64,000 bases of DNA, from the NCBI GenBank assembly GCA_958477305.1, contig CAUEFI010000005.1, positions 111,398 through 175,397 on the forward strand. Direction: 5' to 3'. A model generated the notes under the pieces. The model was not told the DNA's origin and made no database searches. It saw only the letters and a list, made by a program, of their open reading frames with translations. This DNA comes from HGM12998 sp900756495 (GTDB taxonomy: Bacteria > Bacillota > Clostridia > Oscillospirales > Oscillospiraceae). Position 1 is the first letter of the stretch. Every line of letters starts with the position of its first letter. Made by a program: the position numbers and the translations under genes. Shown here in pieces: positions 7,861 to 16,004 of the stretch.

Positions 7861-9621
7861 ATGGCAGAAAACGAGAACCAGTATACCTTTGAAAACGAGG
7901 CCTACCGCAAGACCTATTGGCACACCTGTTCCCATATCTTGGCCCAGGCCATGAAGCGTCTGCATCCGGAGGTCAAGCTGGCCATCGGACCGGCGATTGA
8001 GAACGGATTTTACTATGACTTTGACACCCCCGCGCCCTTCTCCGAGACCCAGCTGGAGGAGCTGGAGGGGGAGATGCGCAAGATCTGCAAGGAAAAACTG
8101 AAGCTGGAGCGCTTTGAGCTGCCCCGGGCCGAGGCGATCAAGCTGATGGAGGAGAAGGGGGAGCCCTACAAGGTGGAGCTCATCAACGATCTCCCCGAGG
8201 ACGCGGTCATCTCTTTTTATAAGCAGGGGGAGTTTACCGACCTGTGCGCCGGTCCCCACCTGGATTCCACGGGCCGGGTGAAGGGCAACGCCATCAAGCT
8301 CACGGCCTGCAACGCCGCCTACTGGCGGGGCGACTCCAACCGGGAGACCCTCCAGCGCATCTACGGCGTGGCCTTCCCCAAGAAGGACGAGCTGGACGAG
8401 TATCTGAAGAAGATTGAGGAGGCCAAGAAGCGGGATCACCGCAGGCTGGGCAAGGAGCTGGGGCTGTTTATGCTCCGGGACGAGGGGCCCGGCTTCCCCT
8501 TCTTCCTGCCCAAGGGCATGGTGCTGCGCAACACCCTCATCGACTACTGGCGGCAGGTCCACAAGCGCTATGGCTACGTGGAGATCTCCACGCCCATGAT
8601 GCTCAACCGGGCCCTGTGGGAGCGCTCCGGCCACTGGGGCCACTATAAGAACAATATGTACACCACCGTCATCGACGACACCGACTTCGCCATCAAGCCC
8701 ATGAACTGCCCCGGCGGTATGCTGGTCTACGCCAGCGAGCCCCACTCCTACCGGGATCTCCCCCTGCGGGTGGGGGAGCTGGGCCTGGTCCACCGCCACG
8801 AGCTCTCCGGCGCGCTCCACGGCCTGTTCCGCGTGCGCTGCTTCACCCAGGACGACGCGCATATTTTCATGACCTGGGACCAGATGAAGGACGAGATCAA
8901 GAATGTGGTCAAGCTCTTTGACGAGGTCTATTCGGTCTTCGGTCTGAGCTATCAGATTGAGGTCTCCACCATGCCCGAGGACCACATGGGCGACGAGAAG
9001 GACTGGGACTTCGCCACTGAGACGCTGAAAACGGCCGTGGCCGAGATGGGCAAGGACTATATCATCAACGAGGGGGACGGCGCGTTCTACGGCCCCAAGC
9101 TGGACTTCCATCTGGCCGACTCCCTGGGCCGCACCTGGCAGTGCGGCACCATCCAGCTGGATATGCAGCTGCCCGAGCGCTTTGAACTGGAGTACACCGG
9201 ACCCGACGGGGAGAAGCACCGCCCTGTTATGATCCACCGCGTGGTGCTGGGCTCCATCGAGCGGTTTATCGGCGTGATCACCGAGCACTTTGCCGGGGCC
9301 TTCCCCGCCTGGCTCGCCCCCGTCCAGGTGAAGATCATGACCATCACCGACCGGGCCGACGGCTACGCCAGGCAGGTGGCCGCCGAGCTGGACAGCAAGG
9401 GCTTCCGGGTGGAGACCGACCTGCGCAACGAGAAGATTGGCTATAAAATCCGGGAGGCCCAGCTCCAGAAGATCCCCTATATGCTGGTGGTGGGCGACAA
9501 GGAGGCCGAGGCCGGCGCCGTGGCCGTCCGCACCCGGGCCGGGGTGGATCAGGGCGCCATGAGTCTGGCTGAGTTTGCCGAGATCCTGCAGGCCGAGGTG
9601 GAGGAAAAGGTCATTAAATAA
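7861..9621 (+). CDS. thrS: Threonyl-tRNA synthetase lacking the TGS domain
   Basis: Charges tRNA-Thr in the cytoplasm. The 586 residues begin directly at the second additional (editing-like) domain: HTCSHILAQ near residue 21 and CAGPHL near 127 are its HxxxH and Cys-xxx-His elements. The class II core follows, with the zinc-site segment MNCPGG (about 281), motif 2 around HRHELSGALHGLFR (about 310-323), motif 3 HRVVLGSIERF (about 460-470) and a C-terminal anticodon-binding domain. The N-terminal TGS domain of about 60 residues found in E. coli ThrS is absent, and no in-frame upstream extension is possible through the leader. The start has an AGGAGG site. Confidence 0.95.
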   Translation: MAENENQYTFENEAYRKTYWHTCSHILAQAMKRLHPEVKLAIGPAIENGFYYDFDTPAPFSETQLEELEGEMRKICKEKLKLERFELPRAEAIKLMEEKGEPYKVELINDLPEDAVISFYKQGEFTDLCAGPHLDSTGRVKGNAIKLTACNAAYWRGDSNRETLQRIYGVAFPKKDELDEYLKKIEEAKKRDHRRLGKELGLFMLRDEGPGFPFFLPKGMVLRNTLIDYWRQVHKRYGYVEISTPMMLNRALWERSGHWGHYKNNMYTTVIDDTDFAIKPMNCPGGMLVYASEPHSYRDLPLRVGELGLVHRHELSGALHGLFRVRCFTQDDAHIFMTWDQMKDEIKNVVKLFDEVYSVFGLSYQIEVSTMPEDHMGDEKDWDFATETLKTAVAEMGKDYIINEGDGAFYGPKLDFHLADSLGRTWQCGTIQLDMQLPERFELEYTGPDGEKHRPVMIHRVVLGSIERFIGVITEHFAGAFPAWLAPVQVKIMTITDRADGYARQVAAELDSKGFRVETDLRNEKIGYKIREAQLQKIPYMLVVGDKEAEAGAVAVRTRAGVDQGAMSLAEFAEILQAEVEEKVIK

Positions 9622-9627
9622 GCAAAA

Positions 9628-9655
9628 GGGGGCCCCGGCTGAAGCCGGAGCCCCC
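9628..9655. terminator. GC-rich hairpin after thrS, weak terminator candidate
   Basis: A 12-position stem with one mismatch and a TGAA loop lies a few bases after the thrS stop. There is no T run after it, so termination may be partial and the next gene could share the transcript. Confidence 0.4.
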
Positions 9656-9680
9656 TCGTCGAAATAAGGAGAAGAGAAGG

Positions 9681-10775
9681 ATGGCATATATACGGCTGGA
9701 GGAGACGGCGGTCCGGCATTTCTGTACCGACCTGTTTCAGAGCTACGGCTTTACCCCTGCACAGGCGGAGGACATCACCGACGTGCTGGTGACGGCGGAC
9801 TTGTACGGCATTGAGTCCCACGGGATTCAGCGCCTGATCCGCTATCACAACGGCATCCGGGAGGGACTGATTCGCCCCGACGCCAAGCCTGAGATCACCC
9901 ATGAGACGCCGCTGTCCGCAGTCATTGACGCCAAGCTGGCCATGGGGCAGGTGGTCTCCAGGCAGGCCATGGAGCTGGCCATTGCAAAGGCGCGGGAACA
10001 CGGCTTCGGCGTGGTAGCAGTTCACAGCTCCAACCACTACGGCATCGCCGGATACTATGCCAAAATGGCCGCCGACGCCGACCTCATCGGTATGTGCTTT
10101 ACCAATACCGAGGCCATTGCCATTCCCACCCACGGCCGCCGGGCCATGCTGGGCACCAACCCCATCGCCTTCGCCATGCCGGCCGATCCGATCCCCTTCC
10201 TCTACGACGTGGCCACCACGGTGGTTCCCCGGGGCAAGCTGGAGGTCTACAACAAGAAGGGCGCGCCCATGCCGCTGGGCTGGGGTGTGGACGCCGAGGG
10301 ACGGGACACCGACAACGCTGGGGAGGTGCTCTCCAACATCATCCACAGGGCGGGCGGCGGCATCCTGCCCATCGGCGGCTCTTCCGAGCTTACCGGATCC
10401 CACAAGGGCTACGGCCTGGGCCTTATCGTAGAGATCCTCACCGCCATTCTTGCCGGCGGAGTGACTTCCAACCATGTGTCCCACAGCGGGAACGGGGATA
10501 CCTCCGAGTCCTTCTGGGCCATCGACTACGGCATGTTCGGCGACAAGCGGGAGATGCGGGCGCGCTGCTCCAGGCTGCTGGAGGAGCTGCGGGAGAGCGA
10601 GAAGGCGGCGGGGGAGACGCGGATCTATACCCACGGGGAAAAGGAGCTGGAGTCCGCCGCCGAAAAGCGGAGGACCGGCATCCCCGTCAACGCCAAGACT
10701 GCCGCCGAGCTGCGGGAGATCGGCGGATCGGCCGGCCTGCGGTTTGAAGACTACTTTGGAGACGGTGCGGACTGA
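9681..10775 (+). CDS. Malate/L-lactate dehydrogenase family (Ldh_2) oxidoreductase
   Basis: A 364-residue NAD(P)-dependent dehydrogenase of the Ldh_2 fold, which is unrelated to classical Rossmann malate dehydrogenases. Family marks: ESHGIQRLIRY (about 46-56), VAVHSSNHYGIAGYY (about 113-127) with the catalytic-type His, GTNPIAFAMP (about 155) and KGYGLGLIVEIL (about 240). Members oxidise malate, lactate, ureidoglycolate, sulfolactate or reduce cyclic imines, so the substrate cannot be named. The ATG follows AGGAGAAGAGAAGG. The two genes downstream encode an amino-acid exporter of the LysO type and may be co-transcribed. Confidence 0.9.
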   Translation: MAYIRLEETAVRHFCTDLFQSYGFTPAQAEDITDVLVTADLYGIESHGIQRLIRYHNGIREGLIRPDAKPEITHETPLSAVIDAKLAMGQVVSRQAMELAIAKAREHGFGVVAVHSSNHYGIAGYYAKMAADADLIGMCFTNTEAIAIPTHGRRAMLGTNPIAFAMPADPIPFLYDVATTVVPRGKLEVYNKKGAPMPLGWGVDAEGRDTDNAGEVLSNIIHRAGGGILPIGGSSELTGSHKGYGLGLIVEILTAILAGGVTSNHVSHSGNGDTSESFWAIDYGMFGDKREMRARCSRLLEELRESEKAAGETRIYTHGEKELESAAEKRRTGIPVNAKTAAELREIGGSAGLRFEDYFGDGAD

Positions 10776-10844
10776 CGGCAGCCGGGTGCCCCTCTGCGGC
10801 GGGCTCTGCCCGGCGGAGGCGGTCCCAGAAAGGAGGGAGAAGCT

Positions 10845-11165
10845 GTGAGCAGCCTGCTGCTCTATCTGGGCGTGCTGGCTCTGGGGGTTCTGGTGGGCTC
10901 CCGGAAGGCGGTGCGCGCCGCAAAGTGCCGCTGGATTGGCCCCGTGCAGTCGGCGGCGCTGGTCGTTCTGATTTTCACGCTGGGGGTGGAGATCGGCTCC
11001 GATGAGCGGGTGTTCGCCTCCCTGTCCGAGATAGGTTTCTCGGCGCTGGCCATCACCCTGGCCGCCCTGGCGGGGTCGGCGGCCTGCGTCTTCCTGGTCC
11101 GCACCCTGCTGGGCCTGGACCGGCAGGGCCGGCGGAGGAACGGCGGGGAGGAGGAGAGGCCGTGA
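10845..11165 (+). CDS. LysO-type exporter, N-terminal half
   Basis: A 106-residue membrane protein with three predicted hydrophobic segments, matching the N-terminal half of the LysO (DUF340) lysine exporter: GVLVGSRK followed by LVVLIFTLGVEIGSDE. E. coli LysO is one chain of about 300 residues; here the domain is a separate gene overlapping the next by 4 bases (GTGA). The GTG start at 10845 has an AAAGGAGGG site. The two halves presumably assemble in the membrane. Lysine as substrate is inferred from the family. Confidence 0.82.
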   Translation: MSSLLLYLGVLALGVLVGSRKAVRAAKCRWIGPVQSAALVVLIFTLGVEIGSDERVFASLSEIGFSALAITLAALAGSAACVFLVRTLLGLDRQGRRRNGGEEERP

Positions 11166-11755
11166 CCAAGTGGATTGTCGCCGCTGTGGCCGCCGGCATC
11201 GCGGCGGGCCGCTTTCTGGTTCCGGCCGAATGGATTGCCTGCTGCGGCCCTCTGATCACCGGGGGGCTGTGCCTCATCCTCTTCCTGGTGGGGGTGGACA
11301 TGGGCCGCCAGGGGGGCGTGTGGCGGGACATACGGGAGGCCGGGTTCCGGGTGCTCCTTATTCCCGCGGCGGTGGCGGCGGGCACTCTGGGGGCCGCCGC
11401 CGTGGCGGGGCTGTTCCTGCCCATGGGGGTGAAGGACGCTGTGGCCGCCTCCGCCGGGCTGGGCTGGTACTCCCTGGCCCCCATGCTGCTGGCCGAATAT
11501 TCGGCCTCGGCCTCGGCGGTGGCCTTTCTTTCCAATGTCATGCGGGAGGTGCTCGCCATCGTCCTGATTCCCCTGACGGCCAGATACCTCGGGTTTGTTG
11601 AGTGCGTGGCCCTCCCCGGCGCGGCCGCGATGGATACGGTGCTCCCTGTGGTGGTCCGGTCCACCCATGAGCGGATCGCCGTCTACTCCTTTGTCTCCGG
11701 GGTCATCCTCACCATGGCCGTGCCGCTGCTGGTGCCCGCAATAGCCGCTCTGTAA
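11162..11755 (+). CDS. LysO-type exporter, C-terminal half
   Basis: A 197-residue polytopic membrane protein. It carries the C-terminal LysO/DUF340 signature: LFLVGVDMG, then AASAGLGWYSLAPMLL (about 98-113), AFLSNVMRE and MDTVLPVV. The GTG start overlaps the stop of the N-terminal half, so equal expression is expected. Together they match the full length of single-chain LysO (106 plus 197 residues). Confidence 0.88.
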   Translation: MTKWIVAAVAAGIAAGRFLVPAEWIACCGPLITGGLCLILFLVGVDMGRQGGVWRDIREAGFRVLLIPAAVAAGTLGAAAVAGLFLPMGVKDAVAASAGLGWYSLAPMLLAEYSASASAVAFLSNVMREVLAIVLIPLTARYLGFVECVALPGAAAMDTVLPVVVRSTHERIAVYSFVSGVILTMAVPLLVPAIAAL

Positions 11756-11822
11756 AGTCCGCGGCAGGGTTTTTTCGTCTTTTTTAGAAAAAAAGCGTTC
11801 CTAACTGTCACAAAAACAGGAA

Positions 11823-11832
11823 TTTCGACAAA
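11823..11832 (-). promoter_or_regulatory. Spo0A-box-like site
   Basis: Read on the minus strand this is TTTGTCGAAA, carrying the core TGTCGAA of the Spo0A recognition box. It lies 47 bases upstream of a gene that itself encodes a Spo0A-type DNA-binding domain, which suggests control by Spo0A or autoregulation. Confidence 0.5.
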
Positions 11833-11878
11833 TATCATAGGACAGAGGATCTTATGATTTTGAAGGAGGCGGAACGCG

Positions 11879-12280
11879 ATGGTATTTGAAGACTATGACA
11901 GCGTCGGCAGAGAGGTGGAGCTCACGCTCCGCGGGCTGGGCAGCACAGGAAAGAGAAAGGGATTTCACTATCTGGTCTTTGTCATAACGGAGCAGCTGCG
12001 GCAGGAGGACCAGAATCTCCTGCCCATGGCCAAGCAGCTCTACCAGGCGGCCGCCGCCCGCTTCCGCACCACGCCGGCGGCCATCGAGCGGGGGATCCGC
12101 TGCCAGATTGCGGAATACTGGACCAACGGAGATCGGGATCTGCTGGGGAAGCTGGCGCGGTTCAGCCTGTCCAGGCACCCGACCAACATCGAATTTATCG
12201 ACATCATCACATCGCATCTGCGCCGCAACTGCCTGCCGGCCGCCGATGCAGCGGCCCCGGCCGCCTGCGCGGAGGAATAA
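11879..12280 (+). CDS. Stand-alone Spo0A C-terminal DNA-binding domain protein
   Basis: A 133-residue protein that aligns along nearly its full length with the effector domain of the sporulation master regulator Spo0A. It has LRGLGSTGKRKGFHYLV (about 18-34), matching the domain's first helices, the recognition-helix region FRTTPAAIERGIRCQIAEYW (about 60-79), and PTNIEFIDIITSHLR (about 101-115), matching the conserved PTNSEFIA...LR end. The phosphorylated receiver domain is missing, so it cannot be activated by the usual phosphorelay. It could compete with Spo0A at its boxes, act constitutively, or bind other sites. The ATG is preceded by AAGGAGG. Confidence 0.85.
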   Translation: MVFEDYDSVGREVELTLRGLGSTGKRKGFHYLVFVITEQLRQEDQNLLPMAKQLYQAAAARFRTTPAAIERGIRCQIAEYWTNGDRDLLGKLARFSLSRHPTNIEFIDIITSHLRRNCLPAADAAAPAACAEE

Positions 12281-12427
12281 GCAGGAAACGCAAAAAATAT
12301 GTCGCGAAAGCAGCAAAAAATGACGCTTTTGTGGTATATTTGTATGGCGCTGCGTTTAACAAGGCAATCGTAAAAGCGGGAAGATGCGGATATTATTTAA
12401 GGTACGAATTGTGCGGGGGTGGTGTCG

Positions 12428-12676
12428 TTGAATGGGCCGCGTTCCATTTTTGAGGCCAAAAGATACGGATATGTGGAGATCCATCTGCGGGAGATGATTG
12501 AGAAGCGGGGGCTTACGCGCAACCAGGTGGCGACGTTGAGCAACACCCGGTTCCAGATTATTGACCGCTGGTGCAAGGGGCAGGTGGAGCGCATTGACGC
12601 GGATCTGCTGGCCCGGCTGTGCTACGTGCTGGACTGCGAGCTGGAGGACATTATCCAATACCGGCGTGACGATTAA
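12428..12676 (+). CDS. Small Cro/CI-type HTH regulator
   Basis: About 82 residues, almost wholly one helix-turn-helix domain: LREMIEKRGLTRNQVATLSN, then FQIIDRWCKGQVERIDADLL and the ending LCYVLDCELEDIIQYR. This is typical of the YozG-like Cro/CI family. The start is uncertain: TTG 12428 follows GGGGGTGG at good spacing, while GTG 12419 or 12422 would add a few residues. It lies between the Spo0A-domain gene and the ECF sigma gene; the target is unknown. Confidence 0.8.
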   Translation: MNGPRSIFEAKRYGYVEIHLREMIEKRGLTRNQVATLSNTRFQIIDRWCKGQVERIDADLLARLCYVLDCELEDIIQYRRDD

Positions 12677-12759
12677 ATATTTTTTTTGCCCGGGGCAGGT
12701 CGAAAAGGGTCGGGAATGAACGACCTGCCGGAGTGAGACGTATCAGTGGGGGGATGGAC

Positions 12760-13266
12760 ATGACGATGAGCGGTGAGGAGCTGTGCGCGAAGCTCTTTGA
12801 GGAACATTATGCAGAGCTGGTGAGATACGCCGCGCGGCTTGTGGGTGATCCGCATCTGGCGGAAGACATAGTCGTGGAGGCAATTTTGGTTGCGCTGAAG
12901 AGATCCGAAGAGCTGCTGACTTATGACAGTCCCAAGCATTGGCTGATGCGCGTCGTGAAGAACAAGAGCAAGAATGAAATGCGCAGAAAATACCACCAGG
13001 TAGAGGTGGATATCACAGAGGCGGGAGCCGCCCTCTTCGCCCGCACCGACGAAACGGCGCTGTTTGAGATGCTGCCCCGGGAGCTTTCCGAGGCCGACAA
13101 GGAGATCCTGATCCTCCGCTTTGAAAAGCAGATGGAGTATGACGAGCTCGCGGAGAAGCTGGGCATCACGGACTTTGCCGCGAGGCAGAGGGTGAGCAGA
13201 GCCGTCAGACGGATGCGGAAACTGCTGGGCCGAGCTGAGGAAGGAAAGCCGGAAGGGGCAAAATAG
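12760..13266 (+). CDS. ECF-type RNA polymerase sigma factor
   Basis: About 168 residues with region 2 (FEEHYAELVRYAARLVGD...AEDIVVEAI) in the first 50 residues and region 4 (LSEADKEILILRFEKQMEYDELAEKLGI...RQRVSRAVRRMRKLL) near the end. It directs RNA polymerase to an extracytoplasmic-response regulon. The following gene encodes a single-pass membrane protein of anti-sigma type, so the factor is probably held inactive at the membrane. Start choice: ATG 12760 lies six bases after a run of six G residues; ATG 12754 and GTG 12733 are less likely. Confidence 0.9.
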   Translation: MTMSGEELCAKLFEEHYAELVRYAARLVGDPHLAEDIVVEAILVALKRSEELLTYDSPKHWLMRVVKNKSKNEMRRKYHQVEVDITEAGAALFARTDETALFEMLPRELSEADKEILILRFEKQMEYDELAEKLGITDFAARQRVSRAVRRMRKLLGRAEEGKPEGAK

Positions 13267-13334
13267 GGAAGATGGTCCCTTACTGTCACAGAGGTTACAC
13301 CTCGGGACACTGACAAATGGAGGAGGTAACAAAG

Positions 13335-14225
13335 ATGCCTGAAACAAGGCAAGCGGGAAATGTGGCGCGCCGGCTCGCGTCTTCCGAACGGGAGGAGCTG
13401 CGGCGGCTGTGTGAGAAGAGCAATACCGAGCTGCTGGCGCTGATGGGAGATCTGCTGGAACTCCCGGAGGAGCAGTTTGACCCGGAGCTGTTCGACGCGG
13501 CCCAGGATCTTCTGGACGAAAGGGCGCCCGTCTGTGTTTCCGTTGACCCGCAGGCCGCCGCGGAGGACTTCCGCAGGCGGTATGGCGATCTGCTCGCAGA
13601 GATCCCGGCGCAGGCCCCGAAGGCCGCACCCGCGGCGCGGAAGAGGCGCGCGCCCCGCCGGATATTCAGCGGGCTGGTGGCCGCCGTGCTCATTGTGTTG
13701 CTCGCAAATTCGATTGTCGCAGTCGCTTCCCGGCAGAACCCCCTGCAGGCTGTGTTTGATTTCGGGGAGACGCTGGTGAGAACGGTGACTTATGGGTCTT
13801 CTGGAGAATTGGAATTACCAGAAGATACCGAAGGATATCGCTCTTTAGAAGAAGCATACGAAGCAACTGGGGCGGGAAATGCAATGAGCCTATCTTGGGT
13901 ACCTTCTCGCTTTTGGCTAGATTCCGTAGATGTTCAGATGGTTGAAAATAGTGGCGGAAGTTACTATAAATATTTTGCTTATTTTGAAAGCAATAGCGGA
14001 GGACTTGTATATACAATCACAGGGACACCTCATAATACTGGTAGTACGTATAACGAGAAGAATCTGACTGAAAGTGAGAAAGTCCAAATTAATGGTATTG
14101 AATTTGAGGTCATGGAGAATAACGGTCAAACACAGGCTCAGTGGAACGATGAAAGCTATACATATGTTATACGTGGAGATGTTACATTTAAGGAAATCAA
14201 TACCATTATTTCATTATTAAAGTGA
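13335..14225 (+). CDS. Membrane-anchored anti-sigma factor-like protein with DUF4367-like C-terminal domain
   Basis: About 296 residues. The N-terminal 100 residues are cytoplasmic and acidic/Arg-rich and would bind the ECF sigma factor encoded just upstream. One membrane helix (LVAAVLIVLLANSIVAV, about 113-129) follows an Arg/Lys-rich stop. The extracytoplasmic part ends in a fold resembling DUF4367 (VQINGIEFEV, WNDESYTYVIRGD). The start is set by GGAGGAGGT seven bases before ATG 13335. Notably, the DNA changes from GC-rich to AT-rich inside the gene near 13790, just after the membrane helix, so the outer domain seems to have a different origin. Confidence 0.8.
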   Translation: MPETRQAGNVARRLASSEREELRRLCEKSNTELLALMGDLLELPEEQFDPELFDAAQDLLDERAPVCVSVDPQAAAEDFRRRYGDLLAEIPAQAPKAAPAARKRRAPRRIFSGLVAAVLIVLLANSIVAVASRQNPLQAVFDFGETLVRTVTYGSSGELELPEDTEGYRSLEEAYEATGAGNAMSLSWVPSRFWLDSVDVQMVENSGGSYYKYFAYFESNSGGLVYTITGTPHNTGSTYNEKNLTESEKVQINGIEFEVMENNGQTQAQWNDESYTYVIRGDVTFKEINTIISLLK

Positions 14226-14235
14226 GGTTTAACAT

Positions 14236-14661
14236 ATGAAAAAGAGAGTAATATCTTTTATATTTGCCCTGATCATGATTGCGTCTGTAAGTGGAGCAGC
14301 ATTTGCTACAGCTAACCGAGCAAGTGACTACTTGTCGAACTATACAATTTCTTTGGAGGCGCTCGGAGACGGAGAGATGGAGATATTCTACGATGTAAAT
14401 GGAACAGGTAGAATGACTAAAATTGGTGCACAGGCATTATACATTGATGAATATAAAAATGGATCATGGTCACCCTACTTGACTCTTTTAGCGGTTGATA
14501 ATAGTGATTTTTATGGGTATAACACCGCAGGTCATGCAGGGTTTGCATACTTTGATGGAACGCCTGGGTTAAAATATCGTGTAACTCTCAAAGCGTACGC
14601 TCTTAATTCCTCTGGTTCTGATACGGGTACGGGTACATCGATTTCTGTCACCTGCCAGTAA
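14236..14661 (+). CDS. Small secreted protein (DUF6147-like)
   Basis: A 141-residue exported protein. A clear signal peptide (KKR, hydrophobic core, SGAAFA) is followed by RASDYLSNYTISLEA and a beta-rich body with little charge, ending TSISVTCQ. From memory it resembles the DUF6147 group of small clostridial secreted proteins; I cannot check this. It starts 10 bases after the anti-sigma gene and shares that gene's AT-rich composition, so it is probably the effector or ligand of the sigma/anti-sigma unit. A terminator follows. Confidence 0.7.
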   Translation: MKKRVISFIFALIMIASVSGAAFATANRASDYLSNYTISLEALGDGEMEIFYDVNGTGRMTKIGAQALYIDEYKNGSWSPYLTLLAVDNSDFYGYNTAGHAGFAYFDGTPGLKYRVTLKAYALNSSGSDTGTGTSISVTCQ

Positions 14662-14693
14662 CTGAATTATAAATATATATTTACCTCCTCCAG

Positions 14694-14727
14694 AGGGCGT
14701 CCCGGCAGACGGGACGCCCTTTTTTTC
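14694..14727 (+). terminator. Rho-independent terminator of the ECF unit
   Basis: An 11-bp perfect stem (14694-14704 with 14710-14720) is followed by six T residues. Confidence 0.92.
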
Positions 14728-14795
14728 TTCCATACCGGGAGAAACTGTGGTATCATAGGGTCCGATTCTGAAAACCCAAGAAAAGCGAGGCAGCC

Positions 14796-15926
14796 ATGAA
14801 CGAAAAAGAAGTGGCGGAGATCCGCCGCCGGTTCCGGCCGGAAAAGAACAGCATCACCCACATCCGGGGGTGCTACGTCAACGGGAACCGGGAGATTGTC
14901 TCCCAATTCGACCAGTCCCTGGCCCTGATGTCCCAGGAGGAGGCCGAGTCCTTCCTGTCCCTGTTCAAGCGCACCCTCTCGGGGGCGCTGGGCAGAAACC
15001 TCATCGACATCTCCTTTGAGACACGGCAGGTGGCGGACAGCGGGGAGCACCGGCTCCTCATGGCCCTGCGGGACTCCTCCCTGCGGGACGAGGAGGCCGT
15101 CCAGGCCTTCTTTGCCCAGGTGATCGGGGCCCTGGCGCTGGAGGGCAGCTACCTCATCCTGCTGGCCCGCGACGCCTACGACGTGCCCTTCCGCTCCAGA
15201 GACGGGGAGCGGCAGGACGACGCGTCCGCCGAGACCTACGCCTACATCCTCTGCTCCATCTGCCCGGTGAAGCTGACCAAGCCCGCCCTGAGCTACCACG
15301 CCGGGCGCAACGAGTTCCACAGCCGCAGCGCCGACTGGGTGGTGGCCGCCCCGGAGCTGGGCTTTCTGTTCCCCGCCTTCGACGACCGCAGCGCCAACCT
15401 CTACGGCGCTCTCTACTATACCAGGGACGCGGCCGAGAATCACGGGGAGTTTGCCGGCGCAATCTTCCGGCAGGAGGTTCCCATGCCCGCCGCCGCGCAG
15501 CGGGAGACCTTTCAGAGCATCCTGGGGGAGGCTCTGGGGGACGACTGCCGCTATGAGGTGGTTCAGGCGGTGCAGGATCAGCTCTGCGGCATGATTGAGG
15601 AGCACAAGGCCAGCAGGGAGGAGGAGCCCCTGGTGCTCTCCAAGGGGGCGGTGGAGACCGTGCTGCGCGCCTGCGGCGTGGCGGGAGAGCGGGTGGAGGC
15701 CTTCGACGGGCAGTACGACGAGGCCTTCGGCGCCGACTTCGGCCTGAGCCCCCGCAATCTGGTGGACACGGGGCGGCTGGAGCTGCGCACCCCCGACGTG
15801 ACCATTCAGGTCAGCCCCGGCCGGGCCGATCTGGTGGAGACCCGGATCATCGACGGGGCCAAGTACATCCTGATCCGCGCCGAGGAGGGCGTGGAGGTCA
15901 ACGGCGTCAGCGTCCGCATCCCATAA
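14796..15926 (+). CDS. DUF4317 family protein
   Basis: A 376-residue soluble protein of unknown function, recognised by the family start NEKEVAEIRRRFRPEKNSI and the next segment GCYVNGNREIVSQF. There is no signal peptide or membrane segment. The family is widespread in gut clostridia and has no established activity. It is monocistronic, and a strong hairpin separates it from the convergent GntR gene. Confidence 0.85.
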   Translation: MNEKEVAEIRRRFRPEKNSITHIRGCYVNGNREIVSQFDQSLALMSQEEAESFLSLFKRTLSGALGRNLIDISFETRQVADSGEHRLLMALRDSSLRDEEAVQAFFAQVIGALALEGSYLILLARDAYDVPFRSRDGERQDDASAETYAYILCSICPVKLTKPALSYHAGRNEFHSRSADWVVAAPELGFLFPAFDDRSANLYGALYYTRDAAENHGEFAGAIFRQEVPMPAAAQRETFQSILGEALGDDCRYEVVQAVQDQLCGMIEEHKASREEEPLVLSKGAVETVLRACGVAGERVEAFDGQYDEAFGADFGLSPRNLVDTGRLELRTPDVTIQVSPGRADLVETRIIDGAKYILIRAEEGVEVNGVSVRIP

Positions 15927-15945
15927 TTACCGCAGAGAAAGCAAA

Positions 15946-15983
15946 CAGGGGCGGGGCTTCCCTTTTGGGAAGCCCCGCCCCTG
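15946..15983. terminator. Long bidirectional hairpin between convergent genes
   Basis: A perfect 17-bp stem (15946-15962 with 15967-15983) and a TTTT loop lie between the DUF4317 gene and the GntR gene. A T tract is lacking, but the position and stability suggest it insulates both. Confidence 0.65.
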
Positions 15984-16004
15984 CCGCGCTCCGGCGGCCC
16001 CTGC

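Noticed and set aside
7807..9687. A 626-codon minus-strand open frame opposite thrS
   Set aside because: Its composition (repeated Gly, His, Leu, Val) is typical of an antisense shadow, and it would run backwards through the T-box terminator.
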